A stretch of DNA of 7,490 nucleotides from JBBRLA01 sp038231615 (GTDB lineage Bacteria > Myxococcota_A > Polyangia > Palsa-1104 > JAEUJZ01): positions 1-7,490 of the forward strand of contig JBBRLA010000431.1 of NCBI GenBank assembly GCA_038231615.1. The letters are read 5' to 3'. Each line of letters opens with the position of its first letter. Positions within the stretch are counted from its first letter, which is position 1. A program made the position numbers and the translations under genes. The notes under the pieces were generated by a model. The model was not told where the DNA came from. It searched no databases and saw only the letters and a program-made list of their open reading frames with translations. This document shows, one piece after another, positions 1 through 6,337 of the stretch.

Positions 1-38
1 AGGGGAAACGTGAATTCGCGGCGGGGCCGTTATCTCAC

Positions 39-65
39 CTGGGTCAGCGTTCCTGGCTCACCCAG
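39..65 (-). terminator. weak hairpin downstream of the Rpn-like gene
   Basis: Two 10-base arms (39-48 and 56-65) pair with one mismatch around a 7-base loop, about 50 bases past the stop of the minus-strand Rpn-like gene. No T-run follows on the minus strand, so it is not a classic intrinsic terminator. It may be an RNA 3'-end hairpin or chance. Nothing else is supported in 1-114. Confidence 0.25.
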
Positions 66-114
66 CCAATACTCATCCGGCGGAGGCCGTCCACCGCCTT
101 CGGCCCGTGGGCAG

Positions 115-1014
115 TCAGGACAGCAAGGCTCGAGCGATGTCGTCGCCGCCGCCATTGAGGAAGAGCGGCAAAAGGGTGCTGAGGCGGTCGGTGTCTTCGA
201 TGGCGAGCAGCGCACCCTGCACCGATGCGGGCACCGCGCCCAGGCGCTGCTGGTAGATCCCCAGCAGGGTGTCGGCGATGCCCGCCTTCTTGCCCGCCTT
301 TCTGCCGATCGTCTGCATCTCTTCCATGAACTTGAGTTGCTCTGCTCGGGCCTCGGTCATAATCAGGCTCCTCTCTTCTTCAGATATCTTTTTATCACGC
401 GCCACCGCTCGCTGCAAAAGGTCACGAAACTCCAGCAGCTTCGGCAAATCGGGGTCATCTGCGGGGATCCGCTCCATCTCCCGCAGCGCCCCTTCCCGGG
501 TGCGACCGTGGCCCAAGAGGCGCAAAAGGAGGGTCTCCCGGGTCCGCTCCAGTTGGTTGGTCACTACGAACCACAGTTCGCTGTGCTCGTCGGTCCAGTA
601 GAAGCCCGGCGGCCACCCCGGGACCGGCCGCACCCGCGCCCGCCTGAACAGGGTCGCGGGCATGCCCGGCGTGACCGTCCAGATGGGGAACCACGCCCGC
701 GGTGGCCGGTCCTTCTTGCGGGCCTGGGCGCGCAGATGATGGTGCCAGTCCAGGCGCTTGCGCTCGACCTCGTGCATCTCGTCGCTCCCGGGGATGGCAG
801 ACCAGAGTTCCAGATGGATCGGCCGGCACAGGAGGCGCGCCGGAAGAGACAGGAATCCAGGCAGGTCCGCAGGCGGCGGCAGCCGCGGGACGAACCAGAG
901 GTCCATGTGCTGGGCATCGTGGGCCGGGACCTCCACTTCCTGGTCCACGTCGCCGAAGAGGTCCAGAATCTCGCGCGCGATGCGCTTTCCCAACTGGTCA
1001 TGTTCTTTGTTCAT
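115..1014 (-). CDS. Rpn/PD-(D/E)XK-like nuclease-family protein
   Basis: This 299-residue protein resembles the large bacterial family of Rpn-like (recombination-promoting nuclease, transposase_31/DUF4351-type) proteins, probably of the myxobacterial style. The N-terminus (MNKEHDQLGKRIAREILDLF, 1-20), an E-x-E pair at 26-28 and the HMDLWF segment with D38 match the start of a PD-(D/E)XK fold. The strand RPIHLELW (64-71) supplies a second acid, E69. The usual Lys or Gln two residues after that Glu is Trp here, so nuclease activity is uncertain. A charged helical, possibly coiled-coil region covers about 200-245. The GRKAGKKAG segment (237-245) precedes a C-terminal helical tail typical of these families. 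The start is well supported: GGGGAG lies 4 bases upstream of the ATG. It sits 87 bp downstream of the 104-residue gene, on the same strand. Such proteins are usually accessory and present in many copies. Function was assigned by family pattern only. Confidence 0.7.
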   Translation of the reverse strand: MNKEHDQLGKRIAREILDLFGDVDQEVEVPAHDAQHMDLWFVPRLPPPADLPGFLSLPARLLCRPIHLELWSAIPGSDEMHEVERKRLDWHHHLRAQARKKDRPPRAWFPIWTVTPGMPATLFRRARVRPVPGWPPGFYWTDEHSELWFVVTNQLERTRETLLLRLLGHGRTREGALREMERIPADDPDLPKLLEFRDLLQRAVARDKKISEEERSLIMTEARAEQLKFMEEMQTIGRKAGKKAGIADTLLGIYQQRLGAVPASVQGALLAIEDTDRLSTLLPLFLNGGGDDIARALLS

Positions 1015-1101
1015 GGGACTCCCCGCAGTGTGGTCGTGCTCATAGCACGGGGGTCTGACAATGCCTGCTTCCAGCGACTGGATCGGGCCATCCGGCGTCA
1101 G

Positions 1102-1416
1102 CTACAGACTCGTCAGGATGGAGGGCGGCAGGGCGAAGGTTTCCAGGTGATAGGTCCTTCCGTGGGTCAGACAGGCCCTGGCCTCGGCTTCCGTGAAGTA
1201 GAGGTCCACCTCGATGAGCCGATCTGCGCGGAAATGCAGGAGCGCGAAACACGGTCGCCTCCCCGCGCTGGCGCAGGCCACCAGATCGGTGACGTTGGCC
1301 TGGCCCGGCTCGGGGCGGGAGTCGAGGTGCGTGACGCACGGCTCGGCCAGCACCTCTGCCCGGAAGCAGGTGGAAGGCAGGGCGGACGACGTCGGGCAGA
1401 TCTGTGGCCTGGACAT
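1102..1416 (-). CDS. hypothetical protein, 104 residues
   Basis: I do not recognise this protein. I chose the ATG at 1416 rather than an earlier in-frame start at 1503 because a strong GGAGG lies 4 bases upstream of it. The upstream extension is proline-rich and low in complexity. The protein has no signal peptide or membrane helix. Five cysteines (7, 17, 27, 48, 56) are scattered without a metal-binding spacing I recognise. The second half looks like a small α/β domain: strands around FALLHF (57-62) and LIEVDLYF (67-74), a helix TEAEARACL (75-83), then another strand near 88-94. It precedes the Rpn-like gene by 87 bp on the same strand and is divergent from the XRE regulator. A link to either is possible but not shown. 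Confidence 0.55.
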   Translation of the reverse strand: MSRPQICPTSSALPSTCFRAEVLAEPCVTHLDSRPEPGQANVTDLVACASAGRRPCFALLHFRADRLIEVDLYFTEAEARACLTHGRTYHLETFALPPSILTSL

Positions 1417-1523
1417 GTTCCCTCCATGGGGCACAGGGGTTTCCTGCGCACGCACTGACGGCCTTGGACTTTCAGGTTCATGTATGCCAAGGTGCGCGGC
1501 CAAATGCTGCTTTTGATGGTCGG

Positions 1524-1579
1524 TACGAATTAACGTTTTTAGTTATTTAAATCGAAAAAAAAGAAAAGTCAACCAAAAA
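1524..1579 (+). promoter_or_regulatory. AT-rich promoter/operator region before the XRE gene
   Basis: This stretch is far more AT-rich than the rest of the window. It carries an imperfect dyad, AATTAAC (1528-1534) and GTTATTT (1542-1548), matching at 6 of 7 positions around a 7-base centre. It also has a palindrome ATTTAAAT (1545-1552) and a run of eight A (1555-1562). A weak -35-like TTGATG (1513-1518) lies 17 bases before a T-rich -10 position. Dyads here suit autoregulation by the downstream HTH protein (inference). No good Shine-Dalgarno precedes the ATG at 1580. Confidence 0.4.
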
Positions 1580-1831
1580 ATGCGGATCATCCCTGAACAT
1601 GTCACAGCGGCACGCGGACTTCTGCGCATGTCACAGGAAGAACTCGGTAAGGCAGCCGGGGTGAGCCCGCAGACCGTCCGGTTTTTCGAGAATCGGCAGA
1701 CCATGCCAAGAGAAGAGACCATTCAGCGGATCACGGAGGCGCTGGAGCGACGCGGCATCGTATTCAGCAATGGGGACCGACCCGGGGTCATGTTGGATCC
1801 GTCAAAAGCCATCATCCCGCCACACTCTTGA
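1580..1831 (+). CDS. XRE-family helix-turn-helix regulator
   Basis: This small DNA-binding protein has 83 residues, a size at which the HTH is essentially the whole protein. Helices of an XRE (Cro/C1) HTH run from about 5 to 55. The turn and recognition helix are at SQEELGKAAGVSPQTVRFFE (18-37), followed by a helix ending ITEALERRGI (51-60). The tail around VFSNGDRPGVML (61-72) matches the short C-terminal β-like ending (…GVEF…GPGV.L) often seen in stand-alone XRE regulators of proteobacteria. It begins right after an AT-rich, dyad-containing leader, suggesting autoregulation, and is divergent from the 104-residue gene. The start rests on frame and the HTH N-terminus, because the ribosome site is poor. 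Its target is unknown. The neighbouring redox operon is convergent with it, so there is no direct link. Confidence 0.85.
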   Translation: MRIIPEHVTAARGLLRMSQEELGKAAGVSPQTVRFFENRQTMPREETIQRITEALERRGIVFSNGDRPGVMLDPSKAIIPPHS

Positions 1832-2022
1832 AGGGTCCATTGCCTGCACCACCGCGCCGGACTCTTGCCCCACCAGCTCGGCCTGCAAGGGGACGAGCCT
1901 GAATGGCAGCCAGGTTTGCCTAAAGGACTGTATGCTCGGAGCTACCTGCTGCACCGGCAGGCCCCTGGGCGGTGGGACCGGCTGGTGCGCCCCTCAGATG
2001 CTGCCGCTCTGTCTGGTCAAGT

Positions 2023-2060
2023 AACGAGGCCCCGCGCTGCCATCGGCCGCCTACCTCGTT
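2023..2060. terminator. inverted repeat between convergent genes
   Basis: AACGAGG (2023-2029) and CCTCGTT (2054-2060) are perfect 7-base complements separated by 24 GC-rich bases. They sit between the ends of the XRE gene (+) and the redox operon (-). A 10-base GC palindrome (2063-2072) abuts the operon's stop codon. The position suits a bidirectional terminator, but there is no real T-run on either side. The rest of 1832-2072 contains no feature I can support. Confidence 0.3.
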
Positions 2061-2072
2061 CCCCGCGCGCGG

Positions 2073-2618
2073 CTACCTGACCTGGGTGTACACGAAGTCA
2101 TGGCCCGGGTGCGGCCCTACACCGGCACCCATGTGACAGCCGGCGCAGATTTCGTGGGCCGGCCCGCTGCCGCCCCACCCATCGGCGGCCACCCCGCGCT
2201 CGTCGTGGGGGACCGTGCTGTCAAGCGCGACCCGCTCGTACCAGTACCAGGTCTCGGCGGTCTGCCCAGGGCGGGTGTGACGCTCGACGGAGTAGCCGAC
2301 GATCTTGCCCTGCTCGTCGTAAAACTCCTTCACGGAAGCGGCGTCCACTGGGTACTCTCCGGGACCGGCGGCGCTGGCCAGATCGTTGGAGCAGATGCGA
2401 TTGATGCCGTGATCGGAAGGCGGGCGCGAGGGATGCGGCGCCGCCTGGCAGTGCCATCGCCGATAGAAGCCTTGGGAGAGCCAGATTTCGACCTCCTCGT
2501 GCCCGGTGGTCGGCGGCACTTGCTCTCGTCCAGGAAACACTGCCGGCACGCTGCACGTCAGCAAGAGCGGCAGGAACCCGACCAGCCATCGTTCCGGCAA
2601 GCGCCGCATTTCTCTCAT
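2073..2618 (-). CDS. cytochrome P460-like monohaem c-type protein
   Basis: This exported protein of about 181 residues has one haem c motif, CAGCH (158-162), close to the C-terminus as in the cytochrome P460 family. The family is known for hydroxylamine- and NO-related chemistry with a lysine cross-linked haem. Supporting segments are HGINRICSND (70-79), a GEYPVDAASVKE block (about 87-98) that resembles the GxFxDGTxxVKE region of P460, the aromatic WYWYE (124-128) and an ending DFVYTQVR. K97 in VKE is a plausible cross-link candidate by this eyeball alignment. The N-terminus (MREMRRLPERWLVGFLPLLL) is a signal peptide. LLTC lacks a small residue before Cys, so it is a poor lipobox. I chose the ATG at 2618 because GGAG lies 6 bases upstream. 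An ATG at 2630 that overlaps the upstream stop as TGATG is the alternative. It is the last gene of the operon. Substrate and final location are unknown. Confidence 0.8.
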   Translation of the reverse strand: MREMRRLPERWLVGFLPLLLTCSVPAVFPGREQVPPTTGHEEVEIWLSQGFYRRWHCQAAPHPSRPPSDHGINRICSNDLASAAGPGEYPVDAASVKEFYDEQGKIVGYSVERHTRPGQTAETWYWYERVALDSTVPHDERGVAADGWGGSGPAHEICAGCHMGAGVGPHPGHDFVYTQVR

Positions 2619-2629
2619 TCTTCTCTCCA

Positions 2630-4897
2630 TCAACGTCGCAGCATGCGCCACGAAAACGAGGTGTGACAACCCATCGCCCCGCAGTCGACGGCCATCAGGT
2701 GGTCCTGCGTACGCGGTCGATCAAGCGCGTGGCAGGCGATGCACTCCCCGCGCAGGCCGGTCCACTGCGGGTTGCGGTGGCAGGCGCCGCACAGTGTCAA
2801 AAAGTGCCGTCCCTGGAGCGGAAACTCGGTGCGGTCATGGTCGAAGCGGATGAGTCGCCAGCGATCCGGCTGATGGCACTCCTGGCATTCCAGGCCGTTG
2901 CCGCCCCGGTGCGGATCGCCGTGACAGCTTTCGCAGGCCGGGCTCAATCGAGCGCCTTTCCGGGCATCGTGGCACGATAGGCAAGGCAGTGCCGCGTGTC
3001 GACGCGAGAGCGGGAAGAGCGCCTTCTCGTCGTGCGCGAACGCCGGGACGTCGGCGAAGCGAGTCGGCTTGTGGCAGTCCTCGCACCGGGCGCCGAAGTT
3101 CAGCCCGTGGCGCCTTGGCAGGTGGCAGCCCTGGCAGCCCGCCCCTTTGGGCAGGAAGCGCTCGTGCCGCTCCCCATGGCAGCGCGCGCAGGCGAGTTCC
3201 TTGTGCCCATCGCTCAGAGCGAAGCCGGTCTGCTGGAGGTGCGCGAAGGGCGGCGTCTCACGGAACCCGCGCTCGTTGTGGCAGCGGGCGCACTCGCTCC
3301 CCAGCCGTCCACCGTGCCGGTCGACGTGGCACGATGCGCAACGCGTAGGCACCGACAAGAAGCGCCCATCGGGGTGACACGAGGCGCAGGCGACCCCGGC
3401 ATGGCGCCCGCGCAGGGGAAAGGAGAACCCGGCGTGCATGGCCGCGTCTACCGTGGACGGCTTCCAGTGTTTGCTCTCGTGGCAATCGCGGCATACCCAG
3501 CGCCGCCCGGTCTGATGTTCCGCGGGGGTTCCCAACGCGTCCAGCGCCGCGAGCAGGAGCAAGCGCGGACGCTCGGTGCGCAGCGGCGGGAGCTGCGGGC
3601 TGTCCTGCTTCCTGGCCGGCTCCCGGAACTGCCCCTTGTGCTGATCGCCATGGCACAGGACACAGTCGTTTCCCCCCATGACGAAGCGCCCCGGCGCAAA
3701 GCGCGCGTGGCAGATCTCGCAGCGCACAGCCTCATGAGCGCCGGCGAGCGGAAAGCGTGTCATTTCATGGGAGAACCGAGGCTTGTCGAAGCCGACCGTG
3801 GTATGGCAAGCGGCGCAGGGCCCAAAGTCGCCGTGGCGGGGTACCTTGTGGCAGCCCTGGCAATCCCTTGGGGCATTCTTGAAGATTCCCGGTAGGGTGT
3901 GGCAGTTCTCGCAGCCGACGTCCAGGTGCCGACCGGTCAGCGGGAAGCCGAAGGCGCGCCGGTTGTGGTCGAAGGCCCTGGTCTTGAATGAGAGCGCGGA
4001 GTGGCAGATCGAGCAGGCCCCCAGCGGCTCATGGGTGAGATCCTTCGCGTGGCACGAGGCGCATTCGTGCGGCGTGGGTTTGAAGCGAAAGGCCGGGTGG
4101 CAGCTCTGGCATGGTGCAGTCTGGTGCCGGCCTGGCAGGAAGCATCCGCAGGTATCATGGGTGAAAGTGGCCTGCTTCCAGGATAGCGTGTTGTGGCAGG
4201 TCTGGCAGGACGCGCGCGTGCCGCCGTGGGCGCGCAAGTGGCAGACCTGGCAGGTGACTTTCGAGGACAGGTTCATCCCCTGCGCGTGGCAGCCCGCGCA
4301 ATCGATCTTTTCGTGCCCACCCAAAAGGGGCACCCGGTGGGACGCCCTGTCCTTGATCTGGTGTTTCCAGCCGCTTGTATCATGGCAAAGGGCGCACTCG
4401 GCCCCGAGCGCGCCTCGGTGCTGCCGGTCCTGGTGGCAGCCGACGCAGCGCGTATCGGCCCCCACGTAACGGCCCGAGGACGCCTGCTTGTGGCAGCCTG
4501 TGCAAGGGAGCTTCTCGTGCCTCCCTCGCAGACCAAAGCCCGTGAGGTCATGAGCGAATGCCGCCGTCAACGGAGGCGACATCGGCTTGTCGCCCTTGTG
4601 ATCGGTGTGGCAGGGCACGCACGAGCGGTCTCGGTACTGGGCATGAAATCCGCGCGTGGCGAGCTGCGCGCTCACCTTTTCATGGCAGGACAAGCAGCGA
4701 TCGTTCGGGATGCCACGGAAGGGCACGTGACATTTTTCGCATTGAGTCACAAAGGGCCGATGCGCCGCGGCGAGAGGGCCGGGGACGGTAAGCATGCGCA
4801 AGTCCAGCGCCCAGCCCGGCCGGGGCGTGAGCAAGAGGAGGCTCAGGCCCAGCAGGAAGACTGCGCACTCCATCGTACCCTTCGCCCCGCCCTTCAC
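2630..4897 (-). CDS. 30-haem c-type cytochrome, ten triplet modules
   Basis: This exported electron-transfer protein has 755 residues, 29 CXXCH motifs and one terminal CX4CH (C739-H745). First cysteines fall at 53, 68, 93 / 132, 151, 168 / 200, 216, 231 / 263, 279, 295 / 329, 346, 361 / 393, 412, 469 / 504, 520, 537 / 570, 588, 605 / 639, 655, 671 / 703, 719, 739. That is ten triplets with a repeat of mostly 63-69 residues. Most modules carry extra histidines in FxH, GRH and HxG contexts, enough for bis-His ligation (inference). Module size resembles triheme cytochrome c7 domains, known in tandem in Geobacter. The signal peptide has a cleavage site after GWA (30). The GTG start forms a GTGA overlap with the porin stop and keeps the basic n-region. 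An ATG at 4873 with an upstream AAGG is the alternative. A roughly 40-residue haem-free insertion lies within the sixth triplet. I expect it to be periplasmic or associated with the adjacent β-barrel. Confidence 0.93.
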   Translation of the reverse strand: MKGGAKGTMECAVFLLGLSLLLLTPRPGWALDLRMLTVPGPLAAAHRPFVTQCEKCHVPFRGIPNDRCLSCHEKVSAQLATRGFHAQYRDRSCVPCHTDHKGDKPMSPPLTAAFAHDLTGFGLRGRHEKLPCTGCHKQASSGRYVGADTRCVGCHQDRQHRGALGAECALCHDTSGWKHQIKDRASHRVPLLGGHEKIDCAGCHAQGMNLSSKVTCQVCHLRAHGGTRASCQTCHNTLSWKQATFTHDTCGCFLPGRHQTAPCQSCHPAFRFKPTPHECASCHAKDLTHEPLGACSICHSALSFKTRAFDHNRRAFGFPLTGRHLDVGCENCHTLPGIFKNAPRDCQGCHKVPRHGDFGPCAACHTTVGFDKPRFSHEMTRFPLAGAHEAVRCEICHARFAPGRFVMGGNDCVLCHGDQHKGQFREPARKQDSPQLPPLRTERPRLLLLAALDALGTPAEHQTGRRWVCRDCHESKHWKPSTVDAAMHAGFSFPLRGRHAGVACASCHPDGRFLSVPTRCASCHVDRHGGRLGSECARCHNERGFRETPPFAHLQQTGFALSDGHKELACARCHGERHERFLPKGAGCQGCHLPRRHGLNFGARCEDCHKPTRFADVPAFAHDEKALFPLSRRHAALPCLSCHDARKGARLSPACESCHGDPHRGGNGLECQECHQPDRWRLIRFDHDRTEFPLQGRHFLTLCGACHRNPQWTGLRGECIACHALDRPRTQDHLMAVDCGAMGCHTSFSWRMLRR

Positions 4898-6330
4898 TGC
4901 GCGTACCCCACCTGCGAGAGCAGGCGAAAGTGCGTGCCGGTGAGGCCGAGCTCCGCGTCGAGGCCGGCGAAGACGTGGCCCAGAGTGAGGAAGGTGCGGA
5001 GGAAGGCGAAGCGCTGCCCTTCCTGGGTCAGCGGGCTCAAGGTGCTTTGCGGGCCCTCCCCGATGGCCTCGGCCAGCAGGGTCGAATAGCCGAATACCGG
5101 ACCGACTGCGTCGGTGTAGGAGAGCCCGGCCCGGACCGTCGCCTGCTTCTTCTCGTAGGACAGGCCGGCGCTGCTCACCACGCTGGACTGCGCCACAAGG
5201 CCGTCCCGGCCGACCGGACGGCTGCTCTGATAGAAGTCCCCGCCGAACGATGCGAAGAGCCCGAGCCCGTAAAAGAGCCGGTCGCCCTGCACGCTCAGGT
5301 CCACGCGGTGGACGACGTCTCCGTTGTCACGCAGGCGCAGGCGATAGCGGCCAGTCGTCCCGAGCATCCGCCACAGGCGCACGTTGGCCTTCAGCGTGTT
5401 ATCGAGAAAGGACCCGCTCGGCACGGGTGTCGTGCCATCCAGCGGCGAGGCCTCGCTAGCCACCTTGATCCGGTCGTAGAGGACCGAGGCAGAGAGCCGC
5501 ACTCGCTTCAGCGGTCGCCACTCCAGCACCAGAAAGCCGGTCACCGCCCGCATCGGCATCGAGTCGATGATCGGGGGCGCCCCAATCTGCGTCGACACCG
5601 AGGAGTAGATGACCTCGTAGCGGGCGCCCAGGCTGAAGCCGCCCTGGAAAAATAGTTTGGGGTGCGGCAGGACCAGGACGTGTGCGTCAAGAAAGTGCTC
5701 CGCCGCCCGGGGCCGCGCGACCCGCTCCATACCCGTAGTGCTGCCGTCGCGCACGTAGTCGCCGCCATCCGGGCGCAGTCCCCGGTGTAGGTCGAGCACG
5801 TCCTGCGTATAGGTGTAGCAAATCACCCAATGCACCAGGGCGTCGTCAAAGTTCACCGCCATCCCGACAAGGGGCAGGAGCAGGGGATCCGGGCGCAAGT
5901 CAGCCTCGGCCCTGCCATTGGTGAAGGCACGTAGGCCGCCGTAGACCTCCGCCGAGAGCCCCAGGGGGAGCCGTACCCGCGCCGCCGCGCCATCTACAAA
6001 GAGCCAGAAACCGTTGGGGGCCAAAAAGCGCCCGGCGGTCAGGTCCACGCGACGGCCCAGGTTCTTGACCCTCACTGACAGTTCGTGCAGCTCGTGTCGG
6101 GGCGTGTTGCCGAAGATCGCCTCCCGATCCACGTAGTCCAGCTTCAGGTCGACCCGGCCGCCCAGGTCACGCGCCTGGCCGCGCACGCTGAGCCCGAACT
6201 CGCCATCGAAGAGGGTGGCGTCGAGGGGCGAGTTGGTCAGGTAGAAGTCCGCGCCGGCGAGGAAGCGCAGCTCGGCCGCGGAGGCCGCGGCACACAGGAG
6301 CGAGACAAGAAGAAAGCAGAACCCTCTCAC
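4894..6330 (-). CDS. outer-membrane β-barrel (porin-like) protein
   Basis: This exported protein of 478 residues begins with a clean signal peptide (MRGFCFLLVSLLCAAASA, cleavage near 18-19). No hydrophobic helix follows. Instead there are many alternating polar/hydrophobic strands, for example ARDLGGRVDLKLDYVD (53-68), ELSVRVKNLGRRVDLTAGRF (83-102), and others around AEVYGGLRAF and FFQGGFSLGARYEVIY. These are typical of a large outer-membrane barrel, and the length suits one of roughly 20 or more strands. I cannot match it to a named family such as MtrB. It starts with GTG 7 bases after the stop of the b-cytochrome gene and lacks a clear Shine-Dalgarno, so its translation may be coupled. Its stop overlaps the 30-haem gene. 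The porin next to a multihaem cytochrome suggests a porin-cytochrome conduit across the outer membrane (inference). A plain porin or adhesin-like barrel remains possible. Confidence 0.8.
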   Translation of the reverse strand: MRGFCFLLVSLLCAAASAAELRFLAGADFYLTNSPLDATLFDGEFGLSVRGQARDLGGRVDLKLDYVDREAIFGNTPRHELHELSVRVKNLGRRVDLTAGRFLAPNGFWLFVDGAAARVRLPLGLSAEVYGGLRAFTNGRAEADLRPDPLLLPLVGMAVNFDDALVHWVICYTYTQDVLDLHRGLRPDGGDYVRDGSTTGMERVARPRAAEHFLDAHVLVLPHPKLFFQGGFSLGARYEVIYSSVSTQIGAPPIIDSMPMRAVTGFLVLEWRPLKRVRLSASVLYDRIKVASEASPLDGTTPVPSGSFLDNTLKANVRLWRMLGTTGRYRLRLRDNGDVVHRVDLSVQGDRLFYGLGLFASFGGDFYQSSRPVGRDGLVAQSSVVSSAGLSYEKKQATVRAGLSYTDAVGPVFGYSTLLAEAIGEGPQSTLSPLTQEGQRFAFLRTFLTLGHVFAGLDAELGLTGTHFRLLSQVGYAQ

Positions 6331-6337
6331 CGACGTG

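Noticed and set aside
30..215. Minus-strand frame ending in TQVR, like the P460 protein's C-terminus
   Set aside because: It overlaps the Rpn-like C-terminus in another frame and has no haem motif. The four-residue match is chance.
1035..1049. Six-base perfect hairpin (CGTGCT/AGCACG) upstream of the Rpn-like gene
   Set aside because: Short, with no T-run, and common by chance in GC-rich DNA. It cannot be called a terminator or riboswitch.
10..1458. Long plus-strand open frame of 482 codons
   Set aside because: It lies antisense to the Rpn-like and 104-residue genes, has low-complexity Arg/Gly/Pro-rich content, and no family features. High GC explains its length.
1770..2024. Cysteine-rich plus-strand frame (ten Cys) that looked like a small knotted peptide
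   Set aside because: It begins inside the XRE gene in another frame, has no signal peptide or ribosome site, and the spacing matches no family I know.
1832..2080. In-frame continuation after the XRE stop, as if the regulator had lost a C-terminal domain
   Set aside because: The XRE protein already has a normal length and tail, and the downstream translation resembles no domain.
3448..3735. Frameshift as the cause of the missing haem around the insertion
   Set aside because: The other two frames yield no CXXCH there, and the triplet count is complete without another haem.
2996..3895. Plus-strand frame of 299 codons, and others antisense to the 30-haem gene
   Set aside because: They are shadows of the repeated CXXCH-coding strand. 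The minus strand shows 30 haem motifs and a signal peptide.
4193..5089. Plus-strand frame of 298 codons across the cytochrome/barrel junction
   Set aside because: Antisense to two well-supported genes, with no recognisable domain.
4894..6330. Assignment of the barrel as MtrB or OmbB
   Set aside because: I see only general β-barrel character and no diagnostic family motif.
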